A DNA stretch of 64,000 bases, taken from contig NZ_JACVXC010000001.1 in NCBI RefSeq assembly GCF_014596935.1, forward strand, positions 802,783 through 866,782, given 5' to 3'. The stretch comes from Aestuariibaculum suncheonense (GTDB lineage: Bacteria > Bacteroidota > Bacteroidia > Flavobacteriales > Flavobacteriaceae). This document shows positions 53,841 through 62,911 of the stretch, one piece after another. The notes under the pieces are model-generated. The model did not search any database, had not been told where the DNA came from, and saw only the letters and a program-made list of their open reading frames with translations. Position 1 is the first letter of the stretch; the number at the start of each line of letters is the position of its first letter. The position numbers and the translations under genes are program-made.

Positions 53841-55751
53841 TTACTTTAAAATCTCGTAGCTGCGTTTAATGAAGTTTGTAAGTTCTTCTCCTTTTAGTAA
53901 ACCTTGAGATAAACGCGCTAAATCTAAACTTTGGTTGATTAAGCGTTCTTGATCGGCTTTATCCCCTTTATTTAAAATGTCGCTAACTAAATTTGAATTT
54001 GTATTCACAACAAGGTTGTACATTTCTGGCATATTACCAAACATACTCATGCCACCACCACCAGTCGCCTGCATTTCTTTCATGCGACGCATAAATTCTG
54101 GTTGCGTAATGATGAAAGGAGACGCATTGCTATCCATAGCTTCCAGTTGTACCATGAATTTTTCAGAAGGAATCACGTCTTTTAATAATTCATCTAAAGC
54201 TTTCTTTTGATCCTCATCTAACTTAGAAATCGTAGTTTCATCTTTCTTAATTAAATTATCGATATGGTCGCCATCAACACGCGCAAATGAAATGTTTTCT
54301 TTTGTGGTTTCTAACTTTTGAATTAAATGAGAAACAATAGGAGAATCTAATAATAATACCTCGTAGTTTTTCGCTTTAGCAGCTTCTATGTAACTGTGCT
54401 GAGCATCTTTGTCGGCAGCGTAAAGAATAACTAATTTACCATCTTTATCAGTTTGATTGGCTTTTATTTTGTTGAAAAGCTCCTCGTAAGTATAGTAAGA
54501 ACCGTCTACTGTTGGGTATAAAGCGAAAGCATCAGCTTTTTCGAAGAATTTTTCTTCTGAAAGCATACCGTATTCAATTACTACTTTAATGTCGTTCCAT
54601 TTCGCTTCAAAATCTTCACGGTTATTGTTGAATAACGATTTTAATTTATCGGCTACTTTACGCGTGATGTATGATGAAATCTTTTTAACAGCACCATCAG
54701 CCTGTAAATACGAACGTGATACGTTTAATGGAATGTCTGGTGAATCGATAACCCCGCGAAGCATGGTTAAGAATTCAGGAACGATGCCTTCCACATTATC
54801 GGTTACAAATACTTGGTTTTGGTATAACTGAATTTTATCTCTTTGAATGTTCATATCCTGTCCTAACTTCGGGAAGTATAAAATACCAGTTAAGTTAAAC
54901 GGATAATCTACATTTAAGTGAATGTGGAATAACGGATCTTCGAATTGCATTGGGTACAACTCACGGTAAAAGTTTTTATAATCTTCATCCTCTAAATCGG
55001 TTGGTTGTTTTGTCCAGGCCGGGTTAGGGTTGTTGATGATGTTATCAACCGTAATTTTTCTGTGAGGTTCTTTCGTTTCTTTTCCGTCTTTGTCGGTAAT
55101 CGTTGCAGGTTCATGCTCAGGATCGTTAATTTCCTTGGTTCCAAATTTAATTGGAATAGGCATAAACTTGTTATATTTTAGAAGTAACTCACGAATACGA
55201 GATTCTTCTAAGAATTCAGTTGAATCTTCAGCAATGTGAAGAATAATTTCAGTTCCTCTATCTTCTTTAGTAGCTTCTTCCAAAGTGAATTCCGGAGAAC
55301 CGTCACAGGTCCAGTGTGCAGCAGGAGCACCTGTGTGCGATTTGGTAATGATTTCTACTTTTTCAGCTACCATAAATGCTGAGTAAAAACCTAAACCAAA
55401 ATGACCAATAATACCTGAATCTTTAGCCGAATCTTTGTATTTATCTAAGAATTCTTCAGCACCGGAAAAGGCCACTTGATTAATGTATTTTTCAACCTCT
55501 TCGGCACTCATACCAATACCCTGATCGATAATGTGAAGTTTTTTACCTTCTTTATCTATTTTAACTTCAATTTGTGGGTTGCCATATTCTGAAGTCGATT
55601 CACCAATACTTGTTAAGTGCTTTAATTTTAAAGTAGCATCTGTACCGTTACTAATTAACTCACGTAAAAAGATTTCGTGGTCACTGTATAAGAATTTTTT
55701 AATGAGAGGGAAGATGTTCTCTACCGATACATTAATATTTCCTTTTGTCAT
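53841..55751 (-). CDS. htpG: Chaperone HtpG (Hsp90)
   Basis: This 636-residue chaperone has the N-terminal ATPase motifs (FLRELISNGTDA, IDQGIGM, IGHFGLGFYSAFMVA), the middle domain (PLNVSRSYLQ) and a dimerisation domain. The MEEVD tail of eukaryotic Hsp90 is absent, as usual. It is a single gene; no heat-shock operator was recognised. Confidence 0.97.
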   Translation of the reverse strand: MTKGNINVSVENIFPLIKKFLYSDHEIFLRELISNGTDATLKLKHLTSIGESTSEYGNPQIEVKIDKEGKKLHIIDQGIGMSAEEVEKYINQVAFSGAEEFLDKYKDSAKDSGIIGHFGLGFYSAFMVAEKVEIITKSHTGAPAAHWTCDGSPEFTLEEATKEDRGTEIILHIAEDSTEFLEESRIRELLLKYNKFMPIPIKFGTKEINDPEHEPATITDKDGKETKEPHRKITVDNIINNPNPAWTKQPTDLEDEDYKNFYRELYPMQFEDPLFHIHLNVDYPFNLTGILYFPKLGQDMNIQRDKIQLYQNQVFVTDNVEGIVPEFLTMLRGVIDSPDIPLNVSRSYLQADGAVKKISSYITRKVADKLKSLFNNNREDFEAKWNDIKVVIEYGMLSEEKFFEKADAFALYPTVDGSYYTYEELFNKIKANQTDKDGKLVILYAADKDAQHSYIEAAKAKNYEVLLLDSPIVSHLIQKLETTKENISFARVDGDHIDNLIKKDETTISKLDEDQKKALDELLKDVIPSEKFMVQLEAMDSNASPFIITQPEFMRRMKEMQATGGGGMSMFGNMPEMYNLVVNTNSNLVSDILNKGDKADQERLINQSLDLARLSQGLLKGEELTNFIKRSYEILK

Positions 55752-55835
55752 GATATATAGTTTTATTGTGTTTATAATTATTGTTTACTGCTTATTCAAC
55801 AAAAATGCCAAGACAATAAATGTGACAAACTGACA

Positions 55836-55871
55836 TTAAAAAGGTCATCCTACAGATATAGAATGACCTTT
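55836..55871. terminator. Terminator after the S9 peptidase gene
   Basis: The stem AAAAAGGTCAT/ATGACCTTTTT has a 14-base loop and lies between the S9 peptidase stop and htpG's promoter region. Confidence 0.82.
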
Positions 55872-55897
55872 TTGTGAATTTTTATATTAGGAAGTAT

Positions 55898-58318
55898 TTA
55901 CTTTTCTACCATTCTGTTCTTTACATGTTTCTCCAGCCATTGATCTTGTTCCCATAATAGATGAAGAATAGATTCTTCAGCGGCATAACCATGACTTTCT
56001 TTCGGCAGCATTACTAATCTTACTGGTGCGCCTAAACCTTTTAAAGCGTTAAAATAGCGCTCACTTTGTAGAGGGTAAGTTCCGGAGTTGTTATCGGCTT
56101 CTCCATGAATAAGTAATAAAGGAGTTTTCATAGTATCGGCATGCATAAAGGGAGACATTTGGTAATAGATCTCTGGAGCTTCCCAATAATTACGTTCTTC
56201 ACTCTGGAATCCGAAAGGGGTTAAGGTCCTGTTATAGGCACCACTTCGTGCAATACCAGCAGCAAACAGGTTGGAGTGTGATAACAGGTTAGCCGTCATG
56301 AAGGCTCCGTATGAATGTCCGCCAACAGCTACTTTGTTTCTGTCAATATAACCTAAATCGTCAACAGCATCAATGGCTGCTTTAGCATTGCCAACTAATT
56401 GTTTAATGAAGGTGTCGTTAGGCTCCTCATTTCCTTCGCCAACAATTGGAAATGAAGCGTCGTCGAGAACAACATAGCCTTTGGTCACCCAAAAAATAGG
56501 AGAACCATAGGATGGATATGTAAATTCATTTGAGTTAGAGGTACTTTGTCCTGCACTGCTTTTATCTTTGTATTCTCTTGGGTAGGCCCACATCACCATA
56601 GGATATTTTTTGCCTGGTTCATAATTGGTAGGCAAGTATAACGTTCCGGTTAGTTCTAAACCATCGTAACGTTTGTATTTAATGATTTCTTTATGAACAC
56701 CTTGTATGCTTTTAAACGGATTCTCAAATTGAGTAATCGGTATGGGAGCGATTCGTTTTTTTATATTTCTAATGTAATAATTGGGATACTCATTTTTAGA
56801 TTCAATTCGTACTAAAATTTCGCCCTTATTCATATCTAGAGCCATAGAAATATCTTCAATTTTGTCTTTAAGAGCAGATTGATATAATCGGGTTGTTTTT
56901 TTTGTTTTTAAATCGAATTCATCAATAAAAGGAAATTTTCCGTTTTCAGTATAACCGTCCCCAATTAAAAAGATTTTGTTCTTATTGATGTTTAAGGTGT
57001 AGCGTCCATATTCATTTTTGGATGTTACGGGGAATCCGGGATCGCTATATACATCTTGATAATTTCTGTCGTAAATAACTTCCGGTTTTGTTTTGTTGTT
57101 TGAAGGGTTGAAGATATAAGCTTTGGTGTTTCTGGTATTCCACCATCTATCTACGGCAATAGCTGTAGTTTCGTTACCCCATTCAATTCCTGCATAGCGG
57201 TTAATGATTTTTAATAATGATGTAGGTTGGTCTGTAAAAGGCGCTTTCTGTTGAAAAATTTCGTCTCTATAATCGACCTCAATAGCAGGGTCCCCTTCAT
57301 CCAAAGCTTCTGCCCAAACGAGAGTTGCGGGTTGGTCGCCTCGCCAAGAAAGATCTCGCATGCCTGTTCTAACGGCCATAAAACCTTGAGGTAAATCTTC
57401 AATTAAAGGCACTTCTAAAACGGTTTTAATGAGATTGGCATCGGTGTCGTAAACAGAAGTTGTTGAAGGAAATCTGTAATAAGGAACTAAATAAGAAAAG
57501 GGTTTATTTATGGTTTCTACCATGATGTAATTGCCATCTGGAGAAAAGGAGATGTCTGAATACATATTGCTTGCCATCCATGGTGATTCATTTCCATTTA
57601 AATCTACTTTGCGTAATTCTGAAGTTATTAATTGTTCAAAGTTATGTTCGTCAGTTTTGTTTTTTAGTAAATCTTGATACGTTCTGTTTTGAGCCATAAC
57701 GCCAGCTTCACTCTCCGAAACCGTTGGGCCGGTAGGAACAGCGGTTTTGGTGTCAATTAAATCTTGTCTGTTTTCAGGTAAAACCTTAACTAATAGTGAG
57801 CTATTATTTTTAAACCAATAAAAAGGATTTCCCGTATTGGCATTTAAATTATCGTTTGTGATTTTTTTTGCGGATTTAGTAGCTATGTCTAAAATCCAGA
57901 GTTCAACACCATTTGAAGTAGTGTTTGTAAACGCCATTTTTTCCTGATTTGGTGACCAAGAGAAATGGGATAACCTTGCATTTGTAGGCAAGCCCGTGGC
58001 ATCACTTTCAGAATCTTTTCTGCCAACACGAACTTTTATATTATTGTAGTAACGTTCTCTGCTGCTTATATTGGTTTTTGGGTTAATGCGTAAACCTCCT
58101 AATCGCATTTCGGTTTCAGATAGGGTGGCTATACTTTTAAAATTATTTCGGTATAGAAATACCATGTTTTCTCCTTTATAGTCAATTCTAATGGCGGGAG
58201 CTAAAGGAGCGGTAGCGAGTTCTAAAATTTCTTTTGATGGCTTTTGGTAAGTTAAGTTTTCTTGTCCATAGATATTTAACCCGGCGACGAGAAAACAGTA
58301 AAATAGAATGTTTTTCAT
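55898..58318 (-). CDS. S9-family prolyl-oligopeptidase-like peptidase
   Basis: This 806-residue secreted peptidase has a signal peptide (ending NIYGQ), a beta-propeller (about 40-540) and an alpha/beta hydrolase domain with catalytic Ser669 (GGHSYGAF), Asp742 (HGEADNN) and His776 (KESHGY). It is most like the glutamyl-endopeptidase branch, but specificity is not certain. Stands alone. Confidence 0.92.
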   Translation of the reverse strand: MKNILFYCFLVAGLNIYGQENLTYQKPSKEILELATAPLAPAIRIDYKGENMVFLYRNNFKSIATLSETEMRLGGLRINPKTNISSRERYYNNIKVRVGRKDSESDATGLPTNARLSHFSWSPNQEKMAFTNTTSNGVELWILDIATKSAKKITNDNLNANTGNPFYWFKNNSSLLVKVLPENRQDLIDTKTAVPTGPTVSESEAGVMAQNRTYQDLLKNKTDEHNFEQLITSELRKVDLNGNESPWMASNMYSDISFSPDGNYIMVETINKPFSYLVPYYRFPSTTSVYDTDANLIKTVLEVPLIEDLPQGFMAVRTGMRDLSWRGDQPATLVWAEALDEGDPAIEVDYRDEIFQQKAPFTDQPTSLLKIINRYAGIEWGNETTAIAVDRWWNTRNTKAYIFNPSNNKTKPEVIYDRNYQDVYSDPGFPVTSKNEYGRYTLNINKNKIFLIGDGYTENGKFPFIDEFDLKTKKTTRLYQSALKDKIEDISMALDMNKGEILVRIESKNEYPNYYIRNIKKRIAPIPITQFENPFKSIQGVHKEIIKYKRYDGLELTGTLYLPTNYEPGKKYPMVMWAYPREYKDKSSAGQSTSNSNEFTYPSYGSPIFWVTKGYVVLDDASFPIVGEGNEEPNDTFIKQLVGNAKAAIDAVDDLGYIDRNKVAVGGHSYGAFMTANLLSHSNLFAAGIARSGAYNRTLTPFGFQSEERNYWEAPEIYYQMSPFMHADTMKTPLLLIHGEADNNSGTYPLQSERYFNALKGLGAPVRLVMLPKESHGYAAEESILHLLWEQDQWLEKHVKNRMVEK

Positions 58319-58501
58319 TTTGAATGATTTGAATTAGTCAAGCATTAAATTTAATTAAATCAATGTAATAAAATTGAAAAGGAATGTTAAAAACCATGTT
58401 GTTTATTATAACGGTTAAGTTTGCTTTTTCATGGGTTTTTATAGATTTGATAATAAATAATCTTTAACTTGTAACTAGTATAACTAAACTAAATTGTAGA
58501 G

Positions 58502-59512
58502 ATGTATAATTCAAAAATTATTGGGTTAGGAAAATATGTGCCGGATCATGTGGTGACGAATCACGATTTATCAAAAATGATGGATACAAATGATGAATGG
58601 ATTCAGGAACGCACGGGTATACAGGAACGTCGATGGGTAAAAGAAGGCAGTGGAGATACCACAGCAACTATGGGAGTTAAAGCTGCTAAAATTGCCATAG
58701 AGCGCTCTGGAATTGATAAAGACGATATCGACTTTATCATTTTCGCAACCTTAAGTCCCGATATGTATTTTCCCGGTCCGGGCGTTCAGGTGCAGCATGC
58801 TTTAGATATTAAAACGATTGGTGCTTTAGATGTCCGTAATCAGTGTTCCGGTTTTGTATATGCCCTCTCTGTGGCCGACAATTTTATAAAAACCGGTATG
58901 TATAAAAACATTCTGGTTATTGGAAGTGAATTGCATTCTCACGGGTTAGACAAAACCACACGAGGGCGTGGCGTTTCGGTTATTTTTGGTGATGGGGCCG
59001 GAGCTGCAGTTTTAACCAGAGAAGAAGACAATAGCAAAGGGATTTTGTCTACACATTTACATTCACAGGGTGAACATGCCGAAGAATTGGTGCTAACTGC
59101 CCCGGGCATGGGAACACGTTGGGTGAATGATATTTTGGCAGATAACGACCCGAATGACCAAAGTTATTACCCGTATATGAACGGACAGTTTGTGTTTAAA
59201 AATGCGGTGGTGCGTTTTAGTGAAGTCATTATGGAAGGCTTGATGAAGAATAATTTAACACCCGATGCAATCGACATGCTTATTCCGCATCAGGCGAATT
59301 TGCGCATTGCACAGTTTATTCAGAAGAAATTTAATTTAAATGATGACCAGGTGTTCAATAATATTCAAAAATACGGAAATACAACAGCGGCTTCTATTCC
59401 TATTGCCTTAACAGAAGCCTGGGAGGAAGGTAAAATTAAAGCAGGTGATACCGTGGTCTTGGCTGCTTTTGGAAGTGGCTTTACCTGGGGAAGTGTTATT
59501 ATAAAGTGGTAA
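58502..59512 (+). CDS. fabH: 3-oxoacyl-ACP synthase III (KAS III)
   Basis: This 336-residue enzyme starts fatty acid synthesis by condensing acyl-CoA with malonyl-ACP. The triad is complete: Cys115 (NQCSGF), His263 (IPHQANLR) and Asn293 (YGNTTAAS). No plsX, rpmF or other fab genes are near, so it may be an extra FabH-like copy with special substrates. Confidence 0.92.
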   Translation: MYNSKIIGLGKYVPDHVVTNHDLSKMMDTNDEWIQERTGIQERRWVKEGSGDTTATMGVKAAKIAIERSGIDKDDIDFIIFATLSPDMYFPGPGVQVQHALDIKTIGALDVRNQCSGFVYALSVADNFIKTGMYKNILVIGSELHSHGLDKTTRGRGVSVIFGDGAGAAVLTREEDNSKGILSTHLHSQGEHAEELVLTAPGMGTRWVNDILADNDPNDQSYYPYMNGQFVFKNAVVRFSEVIMEGLMKNNLTPDAIDMLIPHQANLRIAQFIQKKFNLNDDQVFNNIQKYGNTTAASIPIALTEAWEEGKIKAGDTVVLAAFGSGFTWGSVIIKW

Positions 59513-59525
59513 AAAAGCAACTAAA

Positions 59526-59552
59526 AAACCCAAAACTTACTGTTTTGGGTTT
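59526..59552 (+). terminator. Terminator after fabH
   Basis: The stem AAACCCAAAAC/GTTTTGGGTTT has a 5-base loop; only a short T-run follows. Confidence 0.75.
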
Positions 59553-59995
59553 CAAAGCTATTAATCAACTCCAAATTAACACAATCTGTATGTTTTGAAG
59601 AATGTACTATATTAGACGTAGAAAAATGTGTTTTATTGCAGTAGATAATGTGTTTAACGCTATTTTAACAGAATAAAAAATCCGGAAGTTTGAGAACAAC
59701 CGGATTTTGTTTATACAATTCTTACATCTGTAATGTTATAATAATGTGTAGACGACTAACTCTAAATAATTATTTTTTTGAATAATAGCAAGATTGTATA
59801 TAGCCCTAACGTAGGTAATTCTTGTTTATTGTGTGACAAGTGTAATTTTTTTAAAATTTTAACGATTTGATAATTAATTAGTTACGTCGTGTAAAAATAA
59901 ACTTTCAAAAGCGTTCTAACCTTGATGGTTGTTTATTTAGGTTTAAAATATTTTACGAATCAGTACATTTTATATTTAAAATTTTAAAAAAGGTT
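59553..59995. other. Intergenic region between fabH and the TonB-type gene
   Basis: This AT-rich stretch holds a second hairpin (59677-59708) preceded by a 24-codon ATG frame (59602-59676, MYYIRRRKMCFIAVDNVFNA and on). The frame ends directly at the hairpin, but no clear promoter is seen. Nothing is recognised from 59709 to 59995. Confidence 0.5.
59677..59708 (+). terminator. Hairpin with T-run in the fabH downstream region
   Basis: The stem AAAATCCGG/CCGGATTTT has a 14-base loop that can pair further (GTT/AAC). No gene is certain to end here. Confidence 0.65.
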
Positions 59996-62455
59996 TTACA
60001 GGAATCCGCCACCTTCAGATTTGGTATTGTTATCTCGGTTTTTTCTGGATTTGGCTTTGTATGTTTCGCCGCCAAAACGATAGGAAAGGCCAACATTCCA
60101 GGTGTTGCTTTCCCAGTTAAAGGCGCCTTCCTGTACAAAAGGTTTTTCGCCATAGAATGCAAATTCCATAGTATTAAGAATATCGTTGTAATTTAAACTC
60201 AGCATCCCGCGACCTTGCGCGAAAGCTACGCGAGCTCCCAGATTAACAAAATACATGGGTTTTCTTTCGAACTGAATGGTTTTGTTTTTACCACGGTAAA
60301 ATCCGAAAGCGGTTAAACTAACAGTTTTACCTAGACTGAAATTATTATACATTCTAAAATTCCACAAGATATTATCAACTTCATCAACAGTTGTTTCTAT
60401 ATCGTTAATAGTGGCGATTTCGATAGGTACGGTTAATTTTTCGGCAATGCCTTTTTGGTTTTGAGAATAAAAATCGAAACTACCATTAATATTCCACCAC
60501 TTGAAAGGGCGATAGTTGCTGGAAAGTTCTATGCCGTAAGCTGAAGTGTCGTCAAAATTATCATGCGTTAAAATCACCCTTCCTGAAGTAACGTCGCTGC
60601 GGTCTATAAATAAGGCTCTGTTAATTTCGTCGGATATCATTCTGTAAAACACACCACCGGTAACAGTACCTTTTTGTTTATTAAGGGTTCTGGTGTAGTT
60701 GGCTTCAATGGAGTTTGTGAATTGCGGTTCTAAATTGATGTTTCCGTAAGATGAAATTAGCGGGGTGCTCCATTCTTTTATGGGGTTTACCTGACCGATG
60801 CCTGGCCGATCAACACGACGACTGTAACTTAATTGGTACGCATTTTTTTCGGAGGAAGTATAAGTGATAAATACTGAAGGATATACTTCAAAATAATTAT
60901 TTTTAAAGCTTTGTGTGCTTTCTGCTTCCGAAGACAACGCTAAGGCATCTTCCTTTACATTTTCAGCACGAAGACCTATCTGGTAAGTCCATTTTTCTAA
61001 AGTTTTACTGAATGTAGCGTAAGCCGAAAAAATATCTCGGGTATAATCGAAATTGGTATTGGGTGTTGGTCTTAAAACGCCTTCATTATTTAACGTTTGC
61101 CCTGTAGACGCATAAGCGATGTCTGAATTGAATAATCTGGTTTGCAAACCGGCTTCCAGTTTTGCGGATTCCGAAAGCGGATTCACATAATCCAGATTCA
61201 AGGTGACGCTTTCCCTGTCGGTAAAGTTGAAATCTTTGTAATTGGCGTTTGGACCAAGTAGAAACACAAAATCGACCGGACTTTCATCGTTGAAGACATT
61301 GTAGTCGGCTTCAAATTCAATATTATGTCCTTCTTTTTTAAAGTCTAATTTATAGTCAAAATTGTACTGCGATGAGGTGTTATCGCTTAAAGCTGTAAAA
61401 ATCTGACGCTGATTGTAACTGCTGTCGTCGTAAAACAACGCATCTGTTGTACCGGTTGTACCGCTCTCTGAGGTGTTTTGGGTGGTAAATATAGAAATAG
61501 TGTGCTTTTCGTTTAAATAAAAATCAACACCCACTTTGTACAAATGCGATTGTCTTTTGTCTAAAAATTTAAAGAATTGCTCTGAGTTGTTTTCGGGCCG
61601 GTAAACATAGCCGTTATTTCTGTTTTTTGAAATGTCGTTGCTGTAACTTCCGTAAAAATTAAATTTTCCGTTACGGTAATTTACATCTAAGGCGCTGTTA
61701 AATTTTGCTTCATATTCGTGGGTTAAGCCCAATGATACATTACCATTAAACCCTTGCATGGTGTTTTTGTGAAGAATGATGTTAATGATACCACTCATAC
61801 CTTCCGGATTGTATTTGGCTGAAGGATTGGTAATTAATTCAATAGATTTTATGGCAGTCGAAGGGATTTGTTTTAGTAATTGCGCGGTTGGAATGTTGGA
61901 GAGTTTGCCGTCTACCATCACGCGAACGTTTTGATTGCCGCGTAAGCTGATGTCTCCGGTTTGTGCATCAATACTCACTGATGGAATGCCAATCATAAGT
62001 TGTGAAGCGCTTCCGGTGGCTGCTAAATCTTTCCCGATGGTTATCACTTTTCGGTCTACTTTTTGTTGAATAGAGGACACGTCGGCAACAACGGTAACTT
62101 CATCTAAACCTTCAGCTTCTTCTTCTAAAAGGATATTTCCTAAATTAATATCGAAACTATTCTTTCCAATAAAAACAGGTTTATTTACGGTTTTATATCC
62201 AATGTATTGAATGTTTACAATAAGCTGGCCTTCTTCTATTTTTTCAATTTTAAACGAACCATCTTCTTGAGTAATTCCTCCGGTAACAATGCTGCCGTCA
62301 GTAGATTTAATAACAACATTTACATAGGGCAAGGGTTGGTTTAAATTAGCGTCTAAAACGGTACCGAAAATAGTGCCTTTTTTGTCTGTAGATAGTGCAT
62401 TAGCTTCCATAGTCGATACGACCACCAGAAAGCATAGTGCTAGTAGTTTTTTCAT
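59996..62455 (-). CDS. TonB-dependent receptor-like outer-membrane beta-barrel protein
   Basis: This 819-residue outer-membrane protein has a signal peptide (ending near EANA), a carboxypeptidase-regulatory-like domain (about 28-115), a plug domain (VRVMVDGKLSNIPTAQLLKQIPSTAIKSIELITNPSAKYNPEGMSGIINI) and a barrel of the OMP_b-brl_3 type. The C-terminus continues past the last strand (GLSYRFGG) with a basic and Gly-rich tail. No SusD partner is adjacent; the substrate is unknown. Confidence 0.92.
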   Translation of the reverse strand: MKKLLALCFLVVVSTMEANALSTDKKGTIFGTVLDANLNQPLPYVNVVIKSTDGSIVTGGITQEDGSFKIEKIEEGQLIVNIQYIGYKTVNKPVFIGKNSFDINLGNILLEEEAEGLDEVTVVADVSSIQQKVDRKVITIGKDLAATGSASQLMIGIPSVSIDAQTGDISLRGNQNVRVMVDGKLSNIPTAQLLKQIPSTAIKSIELITNPSAKYNPEGMSGIINIILHKNTMQGFNGNVSLGLTHEYEAKFNSALDVNYRNGKFNFYGSYSNDISKNRNNGYVYRPENNSEQFFKFLDKRQSHLYKVGVDFYLNEKHTISIFTTQNTSESGTTGTTDALFYDDSSYNQRQIFTALSDNTSSQYNFDYKLDFKKEGHNIEFEADYNVFNDESPVDFVFLLGPNANYKDFNFTDRESVTLNLDYVNPLSESAKLEAGLQTRLFNSDIAYASTGQTLNNEGVLRPTPNTNFDYTRDIFSAYATFSKTLEKWTYQIGLRAENVKEDALALSSEAESTQSFKNNYFEVYPSVFITYTSSEKNAYQLSYSRRVDRPGIGQVNPIKEWSTPLISSYGNINLEPQFTNSIEANYTRTLNKQKGTVTGGVFYRMISDEINRALFIDRSDVTSGRVILTHDNFDDTSAYGIELSSNYRPFKWWNINGSFDFYSQNQKGIAEKLTVPIEIATINDIETTVDEVDNILWNFRMYNNFSLGKTVSLTAFGFYRGKNKTIQFERKPMYFVNLGARVAFAQGRGMLSLNYNDILNTMEFAFYGEKPFVQEGAFNWESNTWNVGLSYRFGGETYKAKSRKNRDNNTKSEGGGFL

Positions 62456-62548
62456 TTTGATTGATTCATGTTTTTGATTGATGTACTAATAAGACGCTTA
62501 AATTCAATATCTGTTACTATATTTATTGAAAATTAACAGTTTTATGAT

Positions 62549-62911
62549 ATGAATAAGAAGACTTTGGTGCTTGGCGCCTCTTTAAAATTGGATAGATATT
62601 CAAATTATGCCATTCATAAATTGGTAGAGAAAGGTGTTGAAGTGGTTGCTGTTGGAGCTGTGTCTGGAGTTGTGGCAGGTGTAAAAATTGATAGCGAAAT
62701 GAAACCTTTTGAAGGGATTCATACGGTGACTTTATATTTAAATCCGACGAATCAAAAGCCGTATTACGATTATATTATTTCTCTTAAACCCAAACGTGTT
62801 ATTTTTAACCCTGGCACTGAAAATCCGGAGTTATATAACCTTTTAAATGAAAATGCTATTGATTTTGAAACGGCTTGTTCCTTAGTGTTGCTCTCTACGA
62901 ATCAGTATTAA
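62549..62911 (+). CDS. CoA-binding domain protein (YccU-like)
   Basis: This 120-residue protein has a Rossmann-like CoA-binding domain (TLVLGASLKLDRYSNYAIHKLVEKG, then RVIFNPGTENPELYNLL). Family members bind CoA; exact role unknown. Its 3' end overlaps the convergent symporter gene by 30 bp. Confidence 0.85.
   Translation: MNKKTLVLGASLKLDRYSNYAIHKLVEKGVEVVAVGAVSGVVAGVKIDSEMKPFEGIHTVTLYLNPTNQKPYYDYIISLKPKRVIFNPGTENPELYNLLNENAIDFETACSLVLLSTNQY

Noticed and set aside
59602-59676. 24-codon ORF ending at the hairpin 59677-59708
   Set aside because: Only an imperfect promoter box (TATGTTTTG) without -33 TTG; the frame is short enough to be chance, so it is mentioned only within the intergenic entry.
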